Assembly (NCBI GenBank): GCA_905614375.1
Contig: CAJQSP010000071.1
Location: 1-6,068 of the forward strand
Length of the DNA stretch: 6,068 nucleotides
Origin: an uncultured Dehalococcoidales bacterium
GTDB lineage: Bacteria; Chloroflexota; Dehalococcoidia; UBA1151; UBA1328
Reading direction: 5' to 3'
Both the position numbers and the translations under genes were made by a program. Below, piece by piece: positions 1 through 5,954 of this stretch. The notes under the pieces were generated by a model. It was not told where the DNA came from, made no database searches, and was given only the letters and a program-made list of their open reading frames with translations. Position 1 is the first letter of the stretch, and each line of letters begins with the position of its first letter.

Positions 1-1642
1 CAGTTACCTTGGTGGTGCAGAGGGTCGTTTCGTAGACCACGAGCTATGGAACCCATACGCCATTGGTGCAAACCACCAATCTGGTCCAAACATCATCTTT
101 GAGCCGCTTGCATTCTTTAGTGCATTCGACAACAAGACGATTCCTTGGCTCGCTGAGAGCTGGGACTGGAACGGCGACTTTACTGAGTTGACTATCAACC
201 TACGATCCGGTGTGAACTGGTCTGATGGTGAAGAGTTCAACGCAGACGACGTTGTTTACACGTTGAACACTCTTAAGGACCTCAAAGAAGAAGTCCGATG
301 GGGTAACGACATTGACAACGCAATGAACCGTGCCGAGAAGGTTGATAGCCACACCGTAAAGGTGATACTTGACCGACCAGACCCACGATTCATGTTCCTT
401 CTTACGTACAAGTTCGACATTGGCGTGTACATGGTGCCCGAGCACCACTACAGCAGCCAAGACTGGACTACGTTCAAGGACTACGACCCAGCACAAGGCT
501 TCCCATTGACTACAGGTCCTTGGAGAGTTGTATCTGGTACACCTGAGCAGAAAATCATCGACCGCCAGGATTCGTGGTGGGGTGAAGGCCAATCTGACCT
601 AGGTCAGTTCGGCAAGCTGCCTGGACCAAAACGTGTCATCTACTTGCCAACACCTGACCAGACGGTTCGGTCACAGGCTTTGATTTCTGACACTGTTGAC
701 TACTCAGCAATGACCACACCTGCGGTTATTATTGAGACAATGGGCAAGAACTCTGATCTTGTCACTCACACCGGAACCGAAACTCCTTTCGGATATGTTG
801 ACTGGTGGCCAGTTTCGATTGGTTTCAACGACTCCGGTAAGTTCGGTCCTTACGACAACAAAGACGTTCGATGGGCATTCAGCTACTTGCTAGACCGGCA
901 GGAACTGGCTGACGTGGCCTACGACGGCGCAGCGGCTTTCAACCCGCTTACGATGCCGCAGTACCCACCGCTCCAGAAGTACTTTGACTCCGTAGCGGAT
1001 CTACTCGCAGTACACGACACCACAGAGCACAACCCAGCCAAGGCTGCTAGCTTGCTCGAAGGTGCTGGTTACTCGAAGGATGGCGACGGCAACTGGGTTG
1101 ACGCTCAGGGCGTCGGCATTAACTGTGAAATCATCGGCTTCAGCCCGTGGGTGGACCTCGGTCCTGTCACAGCTGAGCAGCTTCGACGAGAGGGCATCAA
1201 CGCCACTTACTCTCAGCCGCCAGATGCTTCTTCACGAATGGCTGAAGGTAACTTCGAATGTCTGATGTTCGGACACGGCGGATCGGTCCGTGACCCTTAC
1301 TTCACGATGAAGCTTTACCAGTCAGCATCAGTAAACATTCCAGGTGGTCACCAGGTTAACTTCTACCACTGGGAAAATGAACGTTTCGACGAACTTACTG
1401 ACGAAGTCGCTAAGACTCACCCTGATGACATCGACAAGATGCAGGAACTATGGCACGAAGCCATGGATATCTGGATCACTGAACTCCCTGACGTTCCAGT
1501 CCTCGAGTTCTACCACCGCATCATCATGAGTGAGAAGCGATGGACTAACTGGCCACTTGGTGGCGAAACTTCTGGTTACGTGAACGAGGCCTCTTGGCAC
1601 CTCACGTGGGCATTGGTACTGCATGGCCTAACAGCCAAGTAG
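1..1642 (+). CDS. ABC transporter solute-binding protein, family 5 (5' end missing)
   Basis: The frame is open from the left edge (first complete codon at position 2) to TAG at 1640-1642, giving 546 residues with no start in view. This is the extracytoplasmic substrate-capture subunit of a peptide/nickel/oligosaccharide-type ABC importer. Family 5 signatures seen: [10 protein letters not shown] followed by [23 protein letters not shown], here split around residues 35-70; [17 protein letters not shown] at about residues 73-89; [19 protein letters not shown] with the usual DRxxLA helix; and a late [10 protein letters not shown] segment. Full-length members run about 530-650 residues, so mainly the export signal and a short N-terminal stretch are missing. 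A TTG at 188 is internal, not the start. Arg codons are unusually rich in CGA. The substrate cannot be told from sequence. A strong terminator follows, so this gene ends its transcript. Confidence 0.93.
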   Translation, partial: SYLGGAEGRFVDHELWNPYAIGANHQSGPNIIFEPLAFFSAFDNKTIPWLAESWDWNGDFTELTINLRSGVNWSDGEEFNADDVVYTLNTLKDLKEEVRWGNDIDNAMNRAEKVDSHTVKVILDRPDPRFMFLLTYKFDIGVYMVPEHHYSSQDWTTFKDYDPAQGFPLTTGPWRVVSGTPEQKIIDRQDSWWGEGQSDLGQFGKLPGPKRVIYLPTPDQTVRSQALISDTVDYSAMTTPAVIIETMGKNSDLVTHTGTETPFGYVDWWPVSIGFNDSGKFGPYDNKDVRWAFSYLLDRQELADVAYDGAAAFNPLTMPQYPPLQKYFDSVADLLAVHDTTEHNPAKAASLLEGAGYSKDGDGNWVDAQGVGINCEIIGFSPWVDLGPVTAEQLRREGINATYSQPPDASSRMAEGNFECLMFGHGGSVRDPYFTMKLYQSASVNIPGGHQVNFYHWENERFDELTDEVAKTHPDDIDKMQELWHEAMDIWITELPDVPVLEFYHRIIMSEKRWTNWPLGGETSGYVNEASWHLTWALVLHGLTAK

Positions 1643-1677
1643 TAGTACTACTACTCTAGTAGTTCTTACTACTTGAG
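1638..1677 (+). repeat. Perfect 18-bp palindrome over the stop codon plus adjacent hairpin
   Basis: AGTAGTAGT (1638-1646) is followed directly by its reverse complement ACTACTACT (1647-1655), a perfect palindrome that contains the binding-protein stop codon and a second in-frame TAG (1643-1645). Next to it, AGTAGT (1658-1663) pairs with ACTACT (1668-1673) around a TCTT loop, and CTC/GAG (1654-1656 with 1675-1677) extends it past one mismatch. The two structures share bases and so are alternatives in RNA. The role is unknown; candidates are 3'-end protection or an aid to the terminator just downstream. Confidence 0.7.
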
Positions 1678-1695
1678 ATAACAGACGCAAAACGA

Positions 1696-1729
1696 GCGCC
1701 CCCGTCATTTTTTGATGGGGGCGCTTTTT
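1696..1729 (+). terminator. Strong intrinsic terminator of the binding-protein gene
   Basis: A 12-bp stem (1696-1707 with 1713-1724), with one G-T wobble and a 5-T loop, is followed at once by five T (1725-1729). The base is G+C-rich (GCGCCCCC/GGGGGCGC). Flanking CGCAA (1686-1690) and TTGCG (1731-1735) could pair outside it. It lies 54 bases after the stop at 1642, the expected place, and ends the left-hand transcript. Confidence 0.92.
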
Positions 1730-1817
1730 GTTGCGTGCGAAGGAATGGCATTACGAATAGCCGGTAGATTGCAGTATGCTTTCGACTCGACTTCCATTTC
1801 CAATTAGAAAGCTAAAA

Positions 1818-2201
1818 ATGATTATTCAGGCTTGAACGTTTCTGCTTCGTATACGAAAACACGGGTCGGTTGCATCGATAGTTTTGTATTGGCGTTGATG
1901 CTGATGACGGCTGCGTGTGACTCATTGAGCGCTGGCCCCGAGGTTTCCGAGGATGTTGTTGTAATTGGTACGGCTTCTTTCAGCAGCAAGATATCGAAGT
2001 TAGGTTCTACGAGTCACATGCAATGGCACTCGATAAGGGTGTAGACCTCGCTGAGACGGTCATAGCCCGTACGGCAGGACAACGGGACCCCACTTCCCTG
2101 TGGTGAACTTGTACCCCGCCGACGCAGTTGTCGGTAACCCCGTCATGCTGTGTGAACGGCAATTAGCGACCTGTGAAGCATTGATAACACTACTTGAGTA
2201 G
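1818..2201 (+). pseudogene. Decayed paralogue of the small lipoprotein at 2717-3238
   Basis: Three reading frames must be joined to recover the protein. A possible ATG at 1818 meets TGA at 1833 after five codons. The next frame (from about 1832) encodes a hydrophobic stretch and a lipobox-like end, LMTAAC, with its Cys at 1916-1918. A second frame from 1966 reads WYGFF, then DIEVRFYESH, up to TGA at 2104. A third frame gives AVVGN (2124-2138), then MLCE, a second Cys six residues after the first, and TAG at 2199-2201. WYGFF, DIEVRFYESH, AVVGN and the CX6C pair all match the intact minus-strand protein. The Cys-to-WYGFF distance is 47 bases here against 180 in the intact gene, a net loss of 133. 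ESH-to-AVVGN is 104 against 111. Both differences break the frame. Any product would be nonfunctional. Confidence 0.85.
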
Positions 2202-2278
2202 TCCCCACGGACTAAATTCTCATTAATGCCCTCACATGCGAGAGACATCTATAAACACATCACATAGAACAAATTCAT
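2202..2278 (+). promoter_or_regulatory. Leader of the cupin gene with a possible -10 box
   Basis: The 77 bases between the pseudogene and the cupin are A+T-rich. TATAAA at 2250-2255 could be a -10 element, placing the transcript start near 2262 and leaving a leader of only about 17 bases. No matching -35 is seen at 16-18 bases upstream, and no clear Shine-Dalgarno precedes the ATG at 2279. Initiation may be weak or near-leaderless. Confidence 0.25.
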
Positions 2279-2653
2279 ATGAGCTATTACAAACAAACAG
2301 ATTCCAGCAATATTTCTCAAATACCCGCATACCACGATGGGAAAGGGACATTTGATGTTTGCCAATTATTCGAAAAACAATTTCAAATGCCTATCAAAGT
2401 AGCTATTTGGGAACTAAAGCCTGGCGCCGGTGAAGGAATGCATCGCCATCGTGACGATAGGGAACTAGAAGAGTTTTATTACTTTTTGGAAGGGGAAGCC
2501 GTCATGTACGTAGAGGATGAAAAAATCTCAGTGACGGCTGGAGATTCTATTTTGGTACCGCACAGTGTTGATCATGGTTTCAAGAACATCGGTAACAACA
2601 AACTAAAAGTCCTTGTTATTTGGGGATCACCCAAACCTAAACAACCAGGGTGA
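2279..2653 (+). CDS. Small single-domain cupin protein
   Basis: A 124-residue protein starting at ATG 2279 and ending at TGA 2651-2653, with no signal peptide, so probably cytoplasmic. It has one double-stranded beta-helix (cupin 2 type) domain at about residues 40-115. Motif 1 is GMHRHRDDRELEEFYYFLEG in part: metal ligands His55, His57 and Glu65, the Glu being seven residues before Gly72, with a few extra residues between HxH and Glu compared with the classic spacing. Motif 2 runs Gly88 to Asn103 with Pro94 and ligand His99; the usual Gly after Pro is Ser96. All four metal-binding positions are present, so a metal-binding fold is likely. The activity (isomerase, dioxygenase, sugar or small-molecule binding) cannot be told. 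G+C is about 41% (counted over 2281-2640), below its neighbours, and it sits between two copies of a lipoprotein gene, which may indicate transfer. Confidence 0.92.
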   Translation: MSYYKQTDSSNISQIPAYHDGKGTFDVCQLFEKQFQMPIKVAIWELKPGAGEGMHRHRDDRELEEFYYFLEGEAVMYVEDEKISVTAGDSILVPHSVDHGFKNIGNNKLKVLVIWGSPKPKQPG

Positions 2654-2677
2654 TCTAACAAATTCAGAAAATTCCAT

Positions 2678-2698
2678 ACACGCGGGATGCGGGCGTGT
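2678..2698 (-). terminator. Possible terminator hairpin between convergent genes
   Basis: ACACGC (2678-2683) and GCGTGT (2693-2698) form a 6-bp stem with a 9-base loop. It lies between the cupin stop (2653) and the lipoprotein stop (2717). Read on the minus strand it is followed seven bases later by a short TTTT run; on the plus strand no T run follows. It therefore suits the minus-strand lipoprotein gene better, but it is weak. A direct repeat ATTCCAT flanks it (2671-2677 and 2700-2706). Confidence 0.3.
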
Positions 2699-2716
2699 GA
2701 TTCCATCCACTGTCTC

Positions 2717-3238
2717 CTAGTTGCCTAGAGCGTCGACAAGAGCAATACACGAATCGACCGACTGTTCGCAAAGTAAAACGGTGTTACCAACAACAGCGAA
2801 CGCCTTGTACTTGGTGACTGCGGAACCACCCGAAACTACCTTCTTCAAAAGAGGGTTCAGATCAATCGCTTTTGACGCATTTTCAAATCCTGTAGTTTTG
2901 GCAACGTCGTGAGATTCGTAAAACCGCACCTCGATATCCTTTGCATCAAAGAATCCGTACCAGATGTCGGTGGACTGGGGGATCGTTTCGGTATCGTATT
3001 GCTTAGACTTCTTCCACCCTGCAGCTACGTAATCTTCAAGGGTGAACAACTTGCCGGGTAAAAGGATTCTAGAGACTTCAGCGAAATCGTTGTCTGCCCC
3101 CATGGCTTCGGTTTTTGTCCCCCCTGAATCCGACCCTGAAACACAAGCGATTGATAGAGAAACTATCGCTAGCACAATCACGAACAGGAACAACCTGACG
3201 AACTTCTTGAGGTTGCTGACACATGGAAAATAGGTCAT
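2717..3238 (-). CDS. Small predicted lipoprotein of unrecognised family
   Basis: A 173-residue exported protein. The ATG at 3238-3236 is preceded by GAGGAA nine bases upstream (3253-3248), which supports this start. The N-terminus has Lys11, Lys12 and Arg15, a hydrophobic core at about residues 16-31 (LFLFVIVLAIVSLSIA), and a lipobox-like SIA-Cys32. A Gly/Ser-rich linker (VSGSDSGG) follows, as in membrane-anchored lipoproteins. Ser at -3 is not the commonest residue, so lipidation is inferred. The mature part is soluble. It carries WYGFF (93-97), DIEVRFYESH (101-110) and a C-terminal AVVGN, then Cys157 and Cys164 (CX6C), all conserved in the broken paralogue at 1818-2201. The paired Cys may form a disulphide. 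I do not recognise the family and assign no function. The gene is convergent with the cupin and probably transcribed alone; no convincing promoter is seen. Confidence 0.85.
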   Translation of the reverse strand: MTYFPCVSNLKKFVRLFLFVIVLAIVSLSIACVSGSDSGGTKTEAMGADNDFAEVSRILLPGKLFTLEDYVAAGWKKSKQYDTETIPQSTDIWYGFFDAKDIEVRFYESHDVAKTTGFENASKAIDLNPLLKKVVSGGSAVTKYKAFAVVGNTVLLCEQSVDSCIALVDALGN

Positions 3239-3392
3239 AAAGGGAGGTTCCTCGGGTGCTGAATAACTAGTAAAAAGGTTACCAGAAACAACAGATAACT
3301 CACTCCTGCGTAGTGGGGTAGTGGGCGCGTGTGACTCGAGTGGGTGTGCGTGAGGTGTTAGACCGGCGATAGGCGACCCCCACTTGGTACAC

Positions 3393-3439
3393 AGGGATGT
3401 GTGTGGTGACGGTGCTGAAGGTGATCCGCCGACATCCCT
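3393..3439. repeat. 8-bp inverted repeat with 31-base loop
   Basis: AGGGATGT at 3393-3400 is the exact reverse complement of ACATCCCT at 3432-3439. The loop contains GGTGA twice (3405-3409 and 3420-3424), and the right arm runs into the palindrome CCCTAGGG (3436-3443). It may be an RNA structure or a protein-binding site; no T run follows on either strand, so it is not a classic terminator. Confidence 0.45.
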
Positions 3440-3642
3440 AGGGTGTCACAGTGGCTGTTGACAGTGGATTGTTACGCCACTCTAGGCTTTGAGAAATATA
3501 GTGGCGAGGTCTTCGGGACAAAGTTCGATACGAGAGGAAGTTGTGAGTATCTCCACTCAGTCACCTCGCTGCGTTGACACGGTCAAAACGTGCAGCAGGG
3601 TGCAGCGAGTGAGCATCATTTACCGGTGATTCCCATAAGAAT

Positions 3643-3682
3643 GCCTCTCGCCCGGCAACGGCATGAGATTGCTGCAAGAGGC
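3643..3682 (-). terminator. Possible weak terminator of the permease operon
   Basis: GCCTCT (3643-3648) pairs with AGAGGC (3677-3682). An internal loop separates this from an inner GCAA/TTGC stem (3655-3658 with 3669-3672) around a 10-base loop. On the minus strand it starts about 25 bases after the permease stop and is followed by ATTCTTAT, which is T-rich but not a pure T run. Position is right and strength modest. Confidence 0.35.
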
Positions 3683-3706
3683 GGGGGGCGATGTGTAGTC
3701 CGGTGA

Positions 3707-4606
3707 CTATGCTCTTTCCTTGAGCCGCGGGTTGGCCCATTCGTCCAGACCCATTGAGGCGAGGAACAGTCCGGTAAAGAGCAGAATGAAAATCACTATG
3801 GGAGGTCCCCACCACCAATACATTCCACGGATGAGGGCATTGTAGAAGTCCTGCCAGAACAGGATATTGCCTAGCGTTGAGATATTGGCGGGCCCTAGGC
3901 CTAAGAACTCGAGACCCGTGGCCGCTAAGATAGATCCAAGCACAGCTCCTACGAATGACGCGAGAATGTAGGGCATCAGGTTTGGCATCAGTTCCCTGAA
4001 TATGATGGTCATGTTGCTCTCGCCCGAGAGTTTAGAGAGCTCAACAAACGAGCGCTCGCGTAGCGTTAGCACTTGGGAGCGGATCACCCTTGCCGGCCCC
4101 ATCCATGCAAAGAGAGCGATGATGAGCGCCATCATCTCTAGACTCACGACGCGAACGGCGCTCGCGAGCACAATGAGCACCAGTAAACCGGGTATCGTCA
4201 ACATCACGTCCGTTAAGGTACGCAAAACATTGTCTATGAAGCCTCCGTAATATCCACCCACAAGGGCTATTGTTACCCCGAACGCCACTCCGAGTGCACC
4301 TGCGAGCAGACCGACACGCAGCGACGCTGGCGTCGCTTCAATCAACCATGCCAGCATGTCGCGACCCATCGCATCTGTGCCCAGTAGATTTTCTGAGTTG
4401 GGTGGCAGGCTCTGAGTGACGGAGCCGACCTCGGTATTAGCCATGTCGACGAAGATCGGCCCGGCGTAGCCAAATAGAAGTACTACAAGGACCATCGCCA
4501 AACCGGCCGTTAGCTTTATATTGTTGTTGGCGAATCGACCAACACGCTTAAAGTATCCGGGGTTGAACGTGTTGCCACTGTTCTGATCAAGAGTTGATTC
4601 TGCCAT
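3707..4606 (-). CDS. Peptide-type ABC transporter permease, DppC/OppC family
   Basis: A 299-residue inner-membrane permease, the second channel subunit of a family 5 importer. An N-terminal OppC-type segment has a membrane span at about residues 32-53. LLGTDAMGRD (74-83) is the family hallmark. Five further hydrophobic spans fall at about 96-117, 134-153, 156-172, 213-237 and 266-285. The cytoplasmic EAA loop that docks the ATPase is at about 187-208: Glu189, Gly195 and IIFRELMP are kept, but the usual Ala-Ala after Glu is Leu-Ser. The ending WANPRLKERA is typical. The ATG (4606-4604) directly abuts the TAA of the upstream permease with no gap, and AAAAGG six bases before it serves as ribosome site inside that gene, so translation is likely coupled. 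No ATPase gene follows. The substrate is unknown. Confidence 0.95.
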   Translation of the reverse strand: MAESTLDQNSGNTFNPGYFKRVGRFANNNIKLTAGLAMVLVVLLFGYAGPIFVDMANTEVGSVTQSLPPNSENLLGTDAMGRDMLAWLIEATPASLRVGLLAGALGVAFGVTIALVGGYYGGFIDNVLRTLTDVMLTIPGLLVLIVLASAVRVVSLEMMALIIALFAWMGPARVIRSQVLTLRERSFVELSKLSGESNMTIIFRELMPNLMPYILASFVGAVLGSILAATGLEFLGLGPANISTLGNILFWQDFYNALIRGMYWWWGPPIVIFILLFTGLFLASMGLDEWANPRLKERA

Positions 4607-5611
4607 TTATCGCCTTTTGTACGTGATTCTCGGATCCAGGATCGGATAGATGAGGTCCATGATGAATAGAACTACCGCTGTCGAGGCGATGATCATTAGC
4701 ACGATCCCCTCTATAAGGAAGAAGTCTTGCTGGCCAATCGCCATCCGCAGTAACATCCCCAGTCCAGGGTAGGAGAAGATTACTTCGAGCAGAACCTGTC
4801 CTGAAATGACACTACCTAGAGCAAGCGCAAGCGCCGTGGTCTGCGGCAGAAGAGTATTTCGAATTCCGTAGTCGAGAAATAGACGACGTTCCTTCAGACC
4901 CTTTGCGTCCCCCAGCTGTATGAAGTCTTCCCCGCCAATGGTTACGACCATGGCCCTCATGCCCAGTCCCCAAAAACCGATTGCAGCGATGATGATAGAA
5001 AAAGCCGGGAGGATAGCGTGGTACGCCATGTTACTGATCGTTTTAAAGTCGAAGGCGGGGATCATACCGTAGTCAATTCCCGCGCCAAGCGGGAAAATCC
5101 GCCATGTAAGGCCTAAGCTGAATATGAGCAGGAGACCGAGCAGGAAATAAGGAATCGCTGCAGTGCTCATGAAAACGGGCAATAATAACCGCAGTAGAGC
5201 TGGGGAGCGTCGCCAAGCTATAAGGGCACCTAAGGCTGAACCGATTACGGCCGCGATCAACGTGGACGTACCGATCAGAACGATTGTCCAAGGAGCGGCG
5301 CGCATAATCTCATCGCTCACACGCGAAGGGTAGCGAGCTAGGGAGTAACCCAAGTCACCCCTCGACAAGTTGCCTAAGTAGTTAATGTACTGTACGCCAA
5401 TAGGCTTATCTAGGCCAAATTTGGCTTGGTAAGACTCGATGATTGCATTGATATCTCCCATCTCGTTACCGCTAAGGGTCGACATCTGGAGAACCTTCTG
5501 CTCGATAGGATCACCAGGAGCCAGTCGGGGCAGAAAGAAAACTAGGGTGATGGCAACCCAAATCATCAATAGGAAAATTATGAATCGCTGTATTACGTAA
5601 ATAGGAGTCAA
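4607..5611 (-). CDS. Peptide-type ABC transporter permease, DppB/OppB family
   Basis: A 334-residue inner-membrane permease, the first channel subunit and partner of the DppC-like protein. A first span at about residues 9-27 is followed by LAPGDP (30-35), the family mark; GDLGYS (85-90) lies in the external loop. More spans fall at about 107-132, 140-168, 198-222, 258-277 and 300-325. The EAA loop is at about 229-256 (DFIQLGDAKGLKERR then RNTLLP), then VIFSYPGLG (277-285) and a closing LDPRI. The start is TTG (5611-5609): an in-frame TGA lies immediately upstream (5614-5612), AAGG (5623-5620) sits eight bases before it, and the first ATG would remove half of the first span. It is the first gene of the operon, read from the promoter at 5702-5675 through three 11-bp repeats. 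Length is normal for the family. Confidence 0.95.
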   Translation of the reverse strand: MTPIYVIQRFIIFLLMIWVAITLVFFLPRLAPGDPIEQKVLQMSTLSGNEMGDINAIIESYQAKFGLDKPIGVQYINYLGNLSRGDLGYSLARYPSRVSDEIMRAAPWTIVLIGTSTLIAAVIGSALGALIAWRRSPALLRLLLPVFMSTAAIPYFLLGLLLIFSLGLTWRIFPLGAGIDYGMIPAFDFKTISNMAYHAILPAFSIIIAAIGFWGLGMRAMVVTIGGEDFIQLGDAKGLKERRLFLDYGIRNTLLPQTTALALALGSVISGQVLLEVIFSYPGLGMLLRMAIGQQDFFLIEGIVLMIIASTAVVLFIMDLIYPILDPRITYKRR

Positions 5612-5635
5612 TCAGGTCGCCTTGGCGTATTGTGT

Positions 5636-5668
5636 TTGTGATGGGCTTGTGATGGGCTTGTGATGGGC
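5636..5668 (-). repeat. Three exact 11-bp tandem repeats at the 5' end of the permease leader
   Basis: The unit TTGTGATGGGC (plus strand) occurs three times without gaps or changes at 5636-5646, 5647-5657 and 5658-5668. On the minus strand it reads GCCCATCACAA. The predicted transcript start of the permease operon falls at about 5668, so the repeats would be the first 33 bases of a leader of about 57 bases. The unit is close to one DNA helical turn, which would put bound proteins on one face; slippage between copies is also possible. Confidence 0.8.
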
Positions 5669-5674
5669 TCGAAC

Positions 5675-5702
5675 ATTATATTGAGGTACACCAACGAGTC
5701 AA
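5675..5702 (-). promoter_or_regulatory. Near-consensus sigma-70 promoter for the permease operon
   Basis: On the minus strand, TTGACT (5702-5697) is followed after 16 bases by a perfect TATAAT (5680-5675). The predicted start is near 5668, giving a leader of about 57 bases before the TTG start at 5611. It is the best promoter match in the window and is correctly oriented. Confidence 0.8.
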
Positions 5703-5739
5703 TCTAATTTTTGCCTGTCTGGGGTAACAAGTAACCATA

Positions 5740-5760
5740 GTAAATTCTTCGACAATTTAC
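5740..5760. promoter_or_regulatory. Candidate operator: 7-7-7 dyad in the divergent region
   Basis: GTAAATT (5740-5746), a 7-base spacer CTTCGAC and AATTTAC (5754-5760) form a perfect two-fold symmetric site of 21 bp, typical in size for a dimeric regulator. It lies between the two divergent promoters, centred about 82 bases upstream of the predicted permease start and about 105 upstream of the predicted lipoprotein start, positions that suit activation more than blocking. No regulator gene is in the window. Confidence 0.5.
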
Positions 5761-5818
5761 CGTGTTAGACATTGGTTTGAAGCAGGAGTACCCTACCCCG
5801 CAACATGTGCAAATGTTT

Positions 5819-5848
5819 TTGAGACACCTTAAAAGTCAACGCTAAAAT
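5819..5848 (+). promoter_or_regulatory. Probable promoter for the right-hand lipoprotein gene
   Basis: TTGAGA (5819-5824) and TAAAAT (5843-5848) each match the sigma-70 consensus at five of six positions and are 18 bases apart. The predicted start near 5855 gives a leader of about 100 bases before the ATG at 5955. Confidence 0.55.
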
Positions 5849-5923
5849 TTGTGCGGTTAGTTTAAACCTAGGTCTGTTCCTGAAACTCAGTGGTGTCACA
5901 TAAGCAGGGATTTCGGACCCCGG

Positions 5924-5943
5924 CCTATTTTTGTAATAGGGAG
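5924..5943 (+). promoter_or_regulatory. Hairpin overlapping the Shine-Dalgarno of the right-hand lipoprotein
   Basis: CCTATT (5924-5929) pairs with AATAGG (5935-5940) around a 5-base loop. The right arm includes the first three bases of the AGGGAG ribosome site (5938-5943), which lies 11 bases before the ATG at 5955. Folding could partly hide the site; the 6-bp A+T-rich stem is weak. Confidence 0.4.
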
Positions 5944-5954
5944 AATTAGTTAAA

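Larger units (their letters stand above)
3239..3706. other. 468-base gene-free stretch rich in inverted repeats
   Basis: No convincing coding frame, tRNA or rRNA is seen between the lipoprotein start and the permease stop. The minus-strand frame at 3561-3818 mostly overlaps the permease gene in another frame and lacks any recognisable domain. The stretch holds three separate inverted repeats: AGTGGGG/CCCCACT (3312-3318 with 3378-3384), AGGGATGT/ACATCCCT (3393-3400 with 3432-3439) and GCGAGGT/ACCTCGC (3504-3510 with 3563-3569). It also has the small dyad TTGAC-ACG-GTCAA (3574-3586) and a repeated GTGCAGC (3590-3606). The promoter of the lipoprotein gene and the end of the permease transcript should lie here. 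Confidence 0.6.

Noticed and set aside
200..592. 130-residue minus-strand ORF
   Set aside because: It lies wholly antisense to the well-supported binding-protein gene and shows no family motif.
188..1642. Binding-protein CDS starting at TTG 188
   Set aside because: The frame is open to the left edge and residues before 188 carry family 5 signature sequence, so the TTG is an internal Leu codon.
1743..1817. Promoter for the pseudogene
   Set aside because: No pair of -35/-10 boxes with acceptable spacing is seen; TTGCAG near 1770 lacks a -10 partner.
1832..2044. A separate 70-residue lipoprotein gene
   Set aside because: Its second half is out of frame with the conserved WYGFF/DIEVRFYESH blocks; it is the first fragment of the pseudogene.
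3458..3486. Plus-strand promoter from TTGACA at 3458-3463
   Set aside because: The -10 position 17 bases on is TCTAGG, a poor match, and no plus-strand gene follows.
3515..3545. tRNA T-arm-like GTTCGATAC
   Set aside because: The flanking bases do not pair as a T stem, and no acceptor or anticodon arm is present.
3561..3818. 85-residue minus-strand ORF after the DppC-like gene
   Set aside because: It overlaps the permease gene by over 100 bases in another frame and shows no domain, signal or ribosome site.
5636..5668. CRISPR-like array
   Set aside because: The repeats are 11 bp and directly adjacent without spacers, so it is a simple tandem repeat.
5681..5710. Second plus-strand promoter TTGAGG-18-TAATTT for the right-hand lipoprotein
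   Set aside because: It is a weaker match than the one at 5819-5848 and would overlap the permease promoter; possible but not supported.
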